Source of the DNA: Candidatus Schekmanbacteria bacterium
Lineage (GTDB): Bacteria; CSSED10-310; JACPHN01
Assembly: GCA_016188575.1 (NCBI GenBank)
Contig: JACPHN010000044.1
Span: 31,616 to 95,615 of the forward strand
Direction: 5' to 3'
Length of the DNA stretch: 64,000 bases
A program made the position numbers and the translations under genes. A model generated the notes under the pieces. That model made no database searches. It had not been told where the DNA came from and saw only the letters and a list, made by a program, of their open reading frames with translations. Shown in pieces: positions 34,548 to 43,222 of the stretch (the stretch's first letter is position 1; each line of letters opens with the position of its first letter).

Positions 34548-37445
34548 ATGAAGCGACTGCAGTTCCTCGATTGGGGCGCGACCCTGCCAGCGCAAGCGGC
34601 GGCGCGGCTGCTGTCGTCGTACAGCGCCCCGGGTAGTTTTGATCTTTCTCACGTGTTGGCCGTTGTGCCCACCGAGGAGGCCGGACGCCGGCTCCGCCAG
34701 GCGCTCGCCCAAAGCGCGGATCGGCACGGCCGCGCCGCCGTTCCTCCGGAGGTGCTGACCCCGGAAGGCCTGGTAGCGCGCTGCTCCAAGGACCTTGCCG
34801 TTGCTGGCCGCGGAGAATCTCTGGCCTTGTGGATGGTGCTGCTCCGCGCGGAAAACTGGGACGCGGCGGACCGCCTGTTTGGCGCCCAGCGGCGCAACCG
34901 CGAGCGCGCCTGGCTGCTCGCGACCGCCGAGAAGCTCGAGGAGATGCGCGACCTTCTTGGGGAGAATGGGCTGTTGGTTGCGGACGCCGCCCGGCTGCTC
35001 GAAGATTGTGACGATCCCGAGCGATGGCGAGATCTCGCCGAGCTCGACGCGCGTCATGCCGAGGCGTTGGCCGCGCACGGCAAGGTAGACCGCAACCGGG
35101 CGCTGCGCAAGTCGGAAAGCGCATCACGAAGGCCCCCCACCTCACCTCCCACCGCGAGGGGGGGGAGGGACGCCGGGGGGCACGGTCACGTCGACGTCGA
35201 ACAGGCGCTGCCGGCGCGCGTGCGGCAGATCGCGCTGGTCGCGGTCCCTGACCCGATGCCGCAGGCCCTGGCCGTCCTGGAGGCGCTCTCGGAACACGTT
35301 GCCGTGGACATCTACGTGCACGCGCCCGAATCCCTGGCGCAGGCTTTCGATGCCTGGGGCCGACCGCTCACGGAGGTTTGGCGTTCGCGACCGATCGATC
35401 TGCAGGAGAGCGCCATCGTGCTTGCGCGCGACCCTCTTCATCAAGCGGAGTGCGTGGCGCGGATCATGCACGATGCGGCGCTGGCGCCGGCGGCGACCGT
35501 GATCGGCGCGCCTGACGCCGAGGTGCGGCCATACCTTGCTGCTCAGCTTGCCAGCGCCGGGGTGGCGACACATGACCCGGCGGGCCTTCCCCTGCTGCGC
35601 GAGCCGAGCGTCTCGCTGGTCGCTCACTTCGCCAACTGGCTCGAGACGGACCGGTTCGAGGCCTTGCAGCAGCTCTTGCGCCATCCCGAGCTGCTTGCGC
35701 GTCTGGCCGCGGAGGGACTCGGCGTTTCCCTCGAGGCGCTGCTCGCCGCCGCGGACGAGGTGCAGCAAAAGCACCTGCCAGAGACAGTGGCCGAGCTCCG
35801 GGCCTGCTGGACACCGCGGACCGCGGCCGAGCGCGCCCTGGTGAGCGTGCTGGATCGGCTGGCGGCGTGGGAGGCGCCGGCAGCGCCGGTTGCTCCTTCC
35901 GCCGCCGGTTCGCTGCGCGCCTTTCTCGCGTGGACCTTTGAGACCCGCCTGCTCCAGGGAGGGACACCGGAGAGCCGCCGGTTCATCGCCGCTGCGGACG
36001 CCCTGACGGAGCTCTTCGAGCGCCTCGACAGCGGGGTTACCGCGGCGCTGTCCCTGTCGCGCGCGGATTGGTTCGCGCTGCTGCGCCATCTCCTCGAACG
36101 CGCGCACCTCTATGAAGAGCGTCCCGCCGGCGCCGTCGATCTCGCCGGGTGGCTCGAGCTGTCGTGGGCGGACGCGTCCCACGTGCTGCTCACCGGCGCC
36201 AACGACGGTCGTTTGCCGGAGACCCTCGTCGGGGACCCGTTCTTGCCCGACAGTGCGCGAAAGCGGCTCGGGCTGCGTCACAATGAGCAGCGCCGCGCTC
36301 GCGACGCCTACCTGCTGAGTTCGCTACTATCGTGCCGGAGCGGCTCCGGGAGCATCACGATCATTCTCGGCAAGTCCACGCGCGAGGGCGAGCCACTACG
36401 GCCGTCGCGCCTGCTGTTTCACTGCGCCGACGAGTCACTTGCCGAGCGGGCGCGGTACCTCTTTTCCGCCCCGGACAAGCCGGAGCCGGAACCTCCGCGC
36501 ACGGTGTGCTGGCGGCTGCAGCCCCGCCGAGCATCAGCCGCTTCTACAGCCGCCACGATTTCGGTGACCGCCCTGCAGGAATACCTGAGCTGTCCATTCC
36601 GCTACTATCTGCGCCGGGTTCTGCGCATGCGGCCGGTTGACCCGGCGAAGTGCGAGCTGGACGCCCTCGAGTTTGGGACGCTCTGCCATCATGCGCTCGA
36701 GGAGCTTGGGCGCAACGCATCGCTGTCAAGCTGCGACGACGGTGCGACGCTTGCTGCGGCGCTCACGCGCGCGGCGCGCACGCAGTTCCACGGCCGCTAC
36801 GGGACGTCGCTCTCACCGCCGCTGGCCCTGCAACTGGATGCCGCCGAGCAGCGCCTGCGCGCCGCCGCCGCGGAGCAGGCGCGGCAAGCGCGGGAGGGGT
36901 GGCGAATCGAAGGCGTGGAGGTCGAGCTGGCGGTGGAGCTCTGCGGATTCCGCATCACGGGGACAATTGACCGCGTGGATCGCCACTCTGATGGCCGCCT
37001 TCGGCTCATCGACTACAAGACAAGCGCCCATCCGCGGCGGCCAGAGGAAGCTCATCTCCGCCCGCGGCGAAGCTCGGACCCGCCATGGCGTCTCTTCTCG
37101 GGCGGTGGGCGCGAGCAGGCGTGGTCGGCCCTGCAATTGCCCATCTACGGCCTGTTTGCGCGCGAGTGCTACGGTGTCGAGCCCCTCCTCGGCTATTTCA
37201 ACTTGCCGGCCGCCGTCACGGAGACCGGCATCGCCACCTGGACCGAAGCATCCGCAGAGCTGTTGGAGGCGGCGGTGGGGTGCGCTTCGGGGGCTCTGGC
37301 GGCGATTCGGGATGGCGTGTTCTGGCCGCCAGCAGCGGACGTCGCCGCTTTTGAGCTCGATGAGATCTACCTCGGAGACGCCGTTGGCGCGGTGGACGGC
37401 GCCTGGATGGCGGCGCTGCAAGGCGCGTCAGCGGCCCTGCCATGA
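34548..37445 (+). CDS. addB: AddB-like helicase-nuclease subunit
   Basis: The 965-aa protein has a degenerate helicase-like N-terminal part and a C-terminal PD-(D/E)XK nuclease domain (residues about 665-930) with LSCPFRYYLRRVLRM, FGTLCHHALEEL, and ITGTIDRVDRHSDGRLRLID then YKTS (the D and D-x-K catalytic residues). It starts 18 bases after the previous gene and its stop overlaps the ATG of addA, so the two form the DNA double-strand-break resection complex. A GC-rich palindrome embedded near residues 195-215 has added non-conserved residues (SRRPPTSPPTARGGR) to a domain boundary. Confidence 0.88.
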   Translation: MKRLQFLDWGATLPAQAAARLLSSYSAPGSFDLSHVLAVVPTEEAGRRLRQALAQSADRHGRAAVPPEVLTPEGLVARCSKDLAVAGRGESLALWMVLLRAENWDAADRLFGAQRRNRERAWLLATAEKLEEMRDLLGENGLLVADAARLLEDCDDPERWRDLAELDARHAEALAAHGKVDRNRALRKSESASRRPPTSPPTARGGRDAGGHGHVDVEQALPARVRQIALVAVPDPMPQALAVLEALSEHVAVDIYVHAPESLAQAFDAWGRPLTEVWRSRPIDLQESAIVLARDPLHQAECVARIMHDAALAPAATVIGAPDAEVRPYLAAQLASAGVATHDPAGLPLLREPSVSLVAHFANWLETDRFEALQQLLRHPELLARLAAEGLGVSLEALLAAADEVQQKHLPETVAELRACWTPRTAAERALVSVLDRLAAWEAPAAPVAPSAAGSLRAFLAWTFETRLLQGGTPESRRFIAAADALTELFERLDSGVTAALSLSRADWFALLRHLLERAHLYEERPAGAVDLAGWLELSWADASHVLLTGANDGRLPETLVGDPFLPDSARKRLGLRHNEQRRARDAYLLSSLLSCRSGSGSITIILGKSTREGEPLRPSRLLFHCADESLAERARYLFSAPDKPEPEPPRTVCWRLQPRRASAASTAATISVTALQEYLSCPFRYYLRRVLRMRPVDPAKCELDALEFGTLCHHALEELGRNASLSSCDDGATLAAALTRAARTQFHGRYGTSLSPPLALQLDAAEQRLRAAAAEQARQAREGWRIEGVEVELAVELCGFRITGTIDRVDRHSDGRLRLIDYKTSAHPRRPEEAHLRPRRSSDPPWRLFSGGGREQAWSALQLPIYGLFARECYGVEPLLGYFNLPAAVTETGIATWTEASAELLEAAVGCASGALAAIRDGVFWPPAADVAAFELDEIYLGDAVGAVDGAWMAALQGASAALP
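35131..35180. repeat. Palindromic repeat inside addB, copy 3
   Basis: The segment starts GGCCCCCCACCTCACCTCCC and ends in a G-rich run, GGGAGGGACGCCGGGGGG. Outer arms CCCCCC (35133-35138) and GGGGGG (35175-35180) and inner arms CCTCCC / GGGAGG can pair. The CACCTCACCTCCC start is the same as in the palindrome at 51271, outside any gene. It keeps the reading frame open. Confidence 0.65.
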
Positions 37446-40400
37446 CCGCTGCTGCCGCCGGGCTCCGCATCCGCCACCAGGTCATTTCGGCCGCCGCCGG
37501 CGCCGGCAAGACTTTTCAGCTCAGCAACCGCTACCTCGCGCTGCTCGCCGCCGGAGTTGCTCCGGACCGCATCGTCGCGTTGACGTTCACGCGCAAGGCG
37601 GCGGGCGAGATCTTCGACCGCATTCTGGAGCGGCTCGCGCGGGCCGCCGGCTCGGAAGGCGGTGCGGCTCGCCTGCGCGCGGAAGTTGAGGAAAGCGGCA
37701 TTCCCGTGGCCCAGCTCACCCAGCAGCGGGCCATCGCTCTGCTGCGCGCGCTGCTCGACGCCTTGCACCTGTGCCGCGTCGGCACGCTGGACAGTTTTTT
37801 CGTCGCGCTGGTGCGGGCGTTTCCGTTCGAGCTCGGGGTGGGCGCGAGCTTTGAGCTCGTCGACGGCTACGCCGCCGAGGCGGCGACCGACAGGGCGCTG
37901 CGGCGGATGCTCGCAGGCGGCGGTGCCCGCGCGCTCGACGCTCGCCATCGCCTGCTCGCGGCAATCAAACAGCGCAGCTTTGGCCGCGAAGCGCGCACGG
38001 TGACCAGCTTGCTCCGGGAAACCATTGACGCCGAGCAGGAGACGTTTCTCGACGCGCCGAGGGAGGAGGTCTGGGGCGAGCCGGGGCGGATCTGGGAGAG
38101 CCCACCGGGTTGGCGCGCGGGCGCCCAGGTGAATCCCGAGGCCGCGCTCGCGGCCGCGCTGGCGGGGCTCGCCAACAATCGCGCCTTGACGGCAAGCCGG
38201 CGGACAAAGCTGGTGGCGTTCGCCGTGGAGGCGGGGCGCCTGACCCCGGGGGCGCCTCTGGATACGCTGATCGACATGCTTGGTAAGCTGGCGCCGCTCG
38301 TCGACGAGCTCGAGTCCGGCCGGGCCGCGGTCAACATCCACGGCCAGTTTCAGCTTGAGGGCGCTGCCTGTGCCCCGCTTGCCGCCTTGACGCGCTACGC
38401 GCTGTGGTGCGAATGGGCCCGCTGTCTCGAGCAAACCAAGGGCCTGTACCGCATTCTGGCGTCGTACCAGAGCAGCTATGAGCGGTTCGTCCGCGCGCAA
38501 GGGAAACTGAAGTTCGCTGACGTGACCTTTCTGCTCGGGAAATCAGATGGTCAGGCAATCGGCGGCAACCGCTCGTATGTCGACTATCGGCTAGACGGTC
38601 GCTTCGACCACTGGCTGCTCGACGAGTTTCAGGACACCAGCGCGCTGCAGTGGCACGCCGTTCGCAACTTGCTGGACGAGGTCATCCAGGACGATTCGGG
38701 CCAGCGCAGCCTGTTCTACGTCGGCGACGTGAAGCAGGCGATCTACGGCTGGCGCGGCGGGCACTATCGCCTGTTCGACTACGTCGCCGAAGCCTACGAT
38801 GCGGGTGGCGAGGTCTTCGAAACGCGCCGACTTTCCCGGTCGTGGCGGTCCAGCCCCGTGGTGATAGACGCCGTGAACCGCGTATTCGACTCGCTTTCGC
38901 CCGCCAGCGGAGCGGACGCCGAAGCGGTCGCCGCGTTCCAGCGCGGCTGGCGGCGGCACGAGACCGCACTCGCGGACCTCGCAGGTCACGTGGTGCTCTA
39001 TGGGGTATCGGCGGCGGGCAACGAGGCCGAAAAGCGCGCGCAGCGCCACGAAGTTGCCGTCGCTCTCGCGCGCCGCCTGCGGCATGAAATCGGTGAGGAC
39101 CGCACCCTGGCGATCCTGGTGCGCGCCAACGACCAGGGGCTGGCACTGGTGCAGCGCCTTCGCACCGCGGGTGTCCCCGCCGTCTGGGAAGGCAATAGCG
39201 CGCTGACCGATAATCCGTTCGTCGTCGCGTTGCTCTCCCTGATCCAGTATTCCCACCACCCCGCCGATTCCGTCGCCTCCGAGCACCTCCTCTCCACCCC
39301 TCTGGCGCGCTGGATCGCGGACGGAGCGTGCATTGCCCCGGGAGTGGCCGTCGACGTGCTGCGGCGGATCCGGTTGGAGGGCTTTGCCGGGGTGGTCAGG
39401 AGATGGGCTCAGTTGTGCGGCGACGCGAGGTTGCTGGACGCCTTCGCGTTGCGGCGAGCGCGCGACCTGGAAAGCGCCGCGCTGATCTTCGACGCGACCG
39501 GAGAAACCTCCGGGGACAGTTTTTGCGCGTTCGTTCGGGGCCACCGCCTACAGGATGCGGCCGGGCCGTCTGACGTGCGCGTGCTGACCATCCACAAGGC
39601 CAAGGGCCTGGAGTTCGACGCGGTCATCTTGCCCGAGCTCGAAACGGGACTGTGCCGCGGGCTCGTCAAGGACACCGTCGTGGCGAACCGTGAGGATCCC
39701 CTGAGCCCGGAACCGGACTGGGTTCTGAGCGTGCCGTCGGTCCACCTCTTGCGCCTTGACGACCGTTTTCGCAGCGTCCTGGCGCGGCATGCGACCGAGC
39801 AGACCTACGAGTCGTTGTGTCTGCTGTACGTCGCCATAACCCGCGCCCGCCAGGCGCTCCACCTCGTCGTGGACGACGGTGATCGAGGCGCGGGCGTGCG
39901 CCGGGCGAGCGGGCTGGTGCGTGCGGGTCTGACGGACGGCGAGACTGTCGCCGCCGCGGAGGTCATGATCGAAAACGTCGCGGCGCGCATTCTCTACGAG
40001 GGTGGCACGCCCGGCTGGGCCGCGCGTGGCGGCGCTCGCGCGATGGCCGCGACGGCGTGGAGCGACCGCGTGCCGCTGGCGATTGAGCGGGCGATGCAGG
40101 GGCGCGCGGCAGAGACCTCCGGCGCGGCTACGGCGGCGGTTTCCCGCCAGCTCCCGGCGGCTTCCGAGACGTGGGTGGCGGCGGCGGCGTCTCTGTTCTC
40201 GTCCGACCGGCGGCTGTCACTGCAGGTCGGCGCGGCGTTGCACCGGCTTTTCGAGCGCATCGAGTGGGCGGAGGATGGCAGCTCCGAGGTGGCGGTGGAA
40301 AGCCTGAGAGCGCACGGAGCGACGCCGCCAGGGGTGCGCGACGAGGCCATCAGGCGGTTTCGTGCGGCCCTTGCCCGCGCCGGCGTTGCGGAGGTGCTCC

Positions 40401-40717
40401 GCCGGCCGCACGGCGCCGCGCGCCTGTGGCGCGAGCGGCCATTCGAGGCCATGGTGGAGGGCCGGTGGGTCTCTGGCCGATTTGACCGCGTGGTGCTGTG
40501 CGAGGATGGGGACGGAAAACTAGCCCGAGCGACGGTAATCGAATTCAAGACCGACCGCCTGGCTACCGCGCCGGCTGTCCGCGAGCGCGCCGCCGCCTAC
40601 CGCGCGCAGGTGGTGCTTTATCGGAAGGCGCTGGCGAAGCTGACCGGGCTCCCCGAAAGCGCCGTCGAAGGAATGCTCGTGTTCGTCGAGTCGGGCGAGC
40701 TCGTAGCCGTCTGGTGA
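37442..40717 (+). CDS. addA: AddA-like UvrD-family helicase-nuclease
   Basis: The 1091-aa protein has all SF1A helicase motifs: AAAGAGKTFQLSNRY (I), TFTRKAAGEI (Ia), LLDEFQDTSALQW (II), GDVKQAIYGWRGG (III), VLTIHKAKGLEFDAVIL (V) and LYVAITRARQAL (VI). A C-terminal nuclease domain follows, with GRFDRVV and VIEFKTDR (D...E-x-K). It unwinds and degrades DNA ends with AddB before RecA loading. The first ATG overlaps the addB stop. The domain order and length fit AddA rather than RecB. Confidence 0.92.
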   Translation: MTAAAAGLRIRHQVISAAAGAGKTFQLSNRYLALLAAGVAPDRIVALTFTRKAAGEIFDRILERLARAAGSEGGAARLRAEVEESGIPVAQLTQQRAIALLRALLDALHLCRVGTLDSFFVALVRAFPFELGVGASFELVDGYAAEAATDRALRRMLAGGGARALDARHRLLAAIKQRSFGREARTVTSLLRETIDAEQETFLDAPREEVWGEPGRIWESPPGWRAGAQVNPEAALAAALAGLANNRALTASRRTKLVAFAVEAGRLTPGAPLDTLIDMLGKLAPLVDELESGRAAVNIHGQFQLEGAACAPLAALTRYALWCEWARCLEQTKGLYRILASYQSSYERFVRAQGKLKFADVTFLLGKSDGQAIGGNRSYVDYRLDGRFDHWLLDEFQDTSALQWHAVRNLLDEVIQDDSGQRSLFYVGDVKQAIYGWRGGHYRLFDYVAEAYDAGGEVFETRRLSRSWRSSPVVIDAVNRVFDSLSPASGADAEAVAAFQRGWRRHETALADLAGHVVLYGVSAAGNEAEKRAQRHEVAVALARRLRHEIGEDRTLAILVRANDQGLALVQRLRTAGVPAVWEGNSALTDNPFVVALLSLIQYSHHPADSVASEHLLSTPLARWIADGACIAPGVAVDVLRRIRLEGFAGVVRRWAQLCGDARLLDAFALRRARDLESAALIFDATGETSGDSFCAFVRGHRLQDAAGPSDVRVLTIHKAKGLEFDAVILPELETGLCRGLVKDTVVANREDPLSPEPDWVLSVPSVHLLRLDDRFRSVLARHATEQTYESLCLLYVAITRARQALHLVVDDGDRGAGVRRASGLVRAGLTDGETVAAAEVMIENVAARILYEGGTPGWAARGGARAMAATAWSDRVPLAIERAMQGRAAETSGAATAAVSRQLPAASETWVAAAASLFSSDRRLSLQVGAALHRLFERIEWAEDGSSEVAVESLRAHGATPPGVRDEAIRRFRAALARAGVAEVLRRPHGAARLWRERPFEAMVEGRWVSGRFDRVVLCEDGDGKLARATVIEFKTDRLATAPAVRERAAAYRAQVVLYRKALAKLTGLPESAVEGMLVFVESGELVAVW

Positions 40718-40855
40718 GTCGCCGCGACGCTCAACGGCGCCGTATATCGCGCCGGGCTTCCGCCGCTCCAGGAACGGCGCGATGCCTGGACGCTGTGCGG
40801 CATCTCCATCACCAAGGCGGGCCAGGAAAAGCAGCTCGTCGCCATCGCGAAGTAG
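40718..40855 (+). other. Coding-like remnant after addA
   Basis: Immediately after the addA stop the same frame stays open for 45 codons (GAVYRAGLPPLQERRDAWTL, then CGISITKAGQEKQLVAIAK) and ends in TAG. The wording is protein-like and differs from random translation, but there is no start codon and no family recognised. It may be the tail of a gene removed when the neighbouring island was inserted. Confidence 0.3.
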
Positions 40856-40892
40856 AAGGAGGGCGCGTGATCCTGAGACGCCGACGCAGGTG

Positions 40893-42080
40893 ATGACCGA
40901 ACGCCTGAACAAATGCGGGTACGGCGGCTTGCTGGTCGACGCGACCCTGCCCGTGCCGGCAGATCCGGAGGAGTACTTTGCCGAAGGAAGCCCGGCGACG
41001 GGCTGCAATCGGCTCAGGTGCCATTCGTGTGGGACCTCGGTGCGGCAGGGCGCGGGCTTCTACCCCCGCCAAGACGCGGCCAATCATCTGTCAGACCTCG
41101 TCGCCTCCCCGCACTGGAGGTCCCTCCCCTACCTCGAGTACAGCGCCGGCAGCGAGTTTCGGCTGTATGTTTGCCGGTGCGAGCTCTGGGTAACCAGGAA
41201 AGCATGGTATCGGCTCGAGGATCGTGATCCCGATCCGATCACCGACCCGAAGCTGCCTTGGCGCTGCGAGGGGCACCCTCCGTCGCAGCTCCCCCTCACC
41301 TTGAACGGTGTGACCGTCCGCTCGCAGGAGGATCTCCTCGGGGTCATTCGCCGACGATTGCTCGCAGGACCCACCTTGGGCCCGGAAGCCAGCGCCAACG
41401 GCGCCGGTGTGTGGTTGGCGAGCTTGTATGCGCGACTCGCGGGCGGCCCGGCCGAGGGAGACGTGTCGCGAGCCGTTGCCGCGTGCCTCTCGGACCCGGA
41501 GCCCCGCGTCCGGGCGTGGGCCGTGAGCTTCTTCCGATCGTTTCCACGCGCCGAAGGCGGCGAGCGTATTCAGGACCTCCTGAAGGGCGATCGGTCCCTC
41601 TTCCGGGGGGTGGCGGATCCCACGACGCTGAACAGCACCTTGGAGGCCAGCCTGCTCTTTGCCCTCGCGAAGCGGCTGGGAACGCGGGACGCGCAGGGCC
41701 GGCCGCGCGCGCTCGAGCTGGCGCGCCGGGAGGCGCTGGTGGGCAGCGGCGTCGGTGACAAGCCGTTGTTCTACCCGCTGGCGCTGCATGACACTGAGTG
41801 GCTGGCCGCGAACGCGGCGCAGATTATTGAGGTGCGTCCCCAGAGCGCCGAGGAGCTGCTGTTCAAGTTCGCTGTTGCCCTGGGGGACATCGAGGCCCGC
41901 CGGGTCGCCAGGGCGAACGAGCTCTTCGTCGATCTGGCGATCCGATTGGCACGCGAGCGACGGATCACGGTCGAGGATCTGCACCGATCGCTCGGGCAAT
42001 GCATGGTAGACCTCCGGTCGAAGGTCCTCGAAGCGCTGGACGAATCATGGCGGACGCGGCCTCGCAAGCCGCGGCGCTGA
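40893..42080 (+). CDS. Cys-rich/HEAT-like protein A
   Basis: The 395-aa protein has an N-terminal cysteine domain: LNKCGYGG, then TGCNRLRCHSCGTSV and a later VCRCELW, in all a CxxC-based likely zinc site. This is followed by a PWRCEGHPPSQLPLTLNGV linker and helical repeats, AVAACLSDPEPRVRAWAVSF, then FFRSFPRAEGGERI, GDRSLFRGVADP, that look like HEAT units. The same order and several of the same phrases recur in protein C, and the helical part recurs in protein B, both on the other strand. There is no signal peptide. I do not recognise a named family. Location beside a recombinase remnant suggests an accessory island. Confidence 0.75.
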   Translation: MTERLNKCGYGGLLVDATLPVPADPEEYFAEGSPATGCNRLRCHSCGTSVRQGAGFYPRQDAANHLSDLVASPHWRSLPYLEYSAGSEFRLYVCRCELWVTRKAWYRLEDRDPDPITDPKLPWRCEGHPPSQLPLTLNGVTVRSQEDLLGVIRRRLLAGPTLGPEASANGAGVWLASLYARLAGGPAEGDVSRAVAACLSDPEPRVRAWAVSFFRSFPRAEGGERIQDLLKGDRSLFRGVADPTTLNSTLEASLLFALAKRLGTRDAQGRPRALELARREALVGSGVGDKPLFYPLALHDTEWLAANAAQIIEVRPQSAEELLFKFAVALGDIEARRVARANELFVDLAIRLARERRITVEDLHRSLGQCMVDLRSKVLEALDESWRTRPRKPRR

Positions 42081-42215
42081 GCACAGATGCTTCGGCCGCG
42101 CATGGAGATAGCACCTGGTGGTTTCCGGCGAGGCATGGCCCAGGGTCGCCTGGACCAAGTGCCGCGGCGCTCCCCGATCAAGCGCATGCGAGGCGTGGGG
42201 TGCCGAAACCACTCA
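42068..42215 (-). pseudogene. Tyrosine recombinase (integrase) C-terminal remnant
   Basis: A minus-strand frame reads APHASHALDRGAPRHLVQAT and LGHASPETTRCYLHARP. This is the C-terminal catalytic box of phage-type integrases: His region, LGH, and the nucleophilic Tyr in TTxxYxHARP. The usual HxLRH arginine is not present (PHASHAL), and the rest of the gene is absent or shifted; a longer neighbouring frame (up to 42496) carries an unrelated translation. It is a broken leftover. Confidence 0.7.
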
Positions 42216-42511
42216 TTGTCGATCCCGTCGCAGATCTCGTCGGTGTCCGGATCGATGGTGTCGTCGTCGCCGAGCCGATCCGCCACCACCGAGCGCAGGT
42301 AGGTCGCGCGGGCCCGCACGTCGGGGCGGTGGCGCCCGTCGGCGATCACCTCGTCGAGCGTTGCCACGGGGACGTGGGCGGGCCGCCGGAGCTTCGACAC
42401 GACCGGCGTCGGGGACGGAACGCACGCTCTCGCCGCCACACGGGTCGACGGCGTGGGCAACCGCACCGTCCTGCGCCGCACCTTCGTCTTCGCCAACGCG
42501 GCGCCGACGAG

Positions 42512-43222
42512 CTATGGCCGCGCCGGGAGGGCGCGCAGGATCCGCGCCTTCGCCGCTGGGTCGTCGATGAACAGCTCGATGAAGCCCCGGAACTTCGGAT
42601 CGCGTGCCCCTACCGGCGCGAGGCGCTCCCCGAGCGCCCCCACGTCATGGCGGCTGCCCTGGAGGTTGTTGAGGATCACCGCCGCCGTGCTCGGCGTGGC
42701 GCGGGCGATCTCCTCGGCGTGGGCCGCGACCCAGTCGGGATCCGCCCGGGTCAGCGCGGCAATGAGCGGCGTCGGCTGGCCGGGGTGAATGGCCTCCTCG
42801 CGCGCCAGCGCCAGCGCGCGCACGTCGCCGCCACCGGCGCGCCGCCCGACGGCGCTCAGGAGCTTCCATTCGAGGTCGCCGCCACGCGGGTCCGGGACGC
42901 CGCGGAATCCGGATCGATCGCCGGACGCGGCCTCGACGATGCGCTCGCCGCCGGCGGCCATCGGGTTCTTCTCGAAGAAGATGAGCACCTGCCAGCGTAT
43001 CGCGGGGTCGGGGTCGTTCAGGCAGGCGGCGATCCCCTCGGCGAGGCGCGCCACCAGCGGCGTCCCGCCGAGGCGCTCGTACGCGTCGAGCAGCCGTTCG
43101 ATCGGAGCCTCGTCGCGCGGCAGCGTTCCGAGCGGGCCGACGCCGCGGAGGTGCTGCCGCGAAAACTCCCGGAAGTCCGGGATGGCAGCGAAGTCGAAGC
43201 CGTCGATGACAGTCTGACGCAT
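42512..43222 (-). CDS. HEAT-like protein B
   Basis: The 236-aa protein lacks the cysteine domain. It carries GIAACLNDPDPAIRWQVLIF, GGERIVEAASGDRSGFRGVP and DPDWVAAHAEEIARATPST, which align segment by segment with proteins A and C. Its frame conflicts with the 3' part of gene C, whose ORF runs over the same bases in another frame. Because B's translation resembles the family and C's does not in this stretch, B is the coding frame here. The start at 43222 has no clear ribosome site. Confidence 0.6.
   Translation of the reverse strand: MRQTVIDGFDFAAIPDFREFSRQHLRGVGPLGTLPRDEAPIERLLDAYERLGGTPLVARLAEGIAACLNDPDPAIRWQVLIFFEKNPMAAGGERIVEAASGDRSGFRGVPDPRGGDLEWKLLSAVGRRAGGGDVRALALAREEAIHPGQPTPLIAALTRADPDWVAAHAEEIARATPSTAAVILNNLQGSRHDVGALGERLAPVGARDPKFRGFIELFIDDPAAKARILRALPARP

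Noticed and set aside
41771-42496. 241-codon minus-strand ORF starting MAKTKVRRRTVR
   Set aside because: Runs antisense to protein A; the only meaningful similarity in the area is the integrase fragment in another frame.
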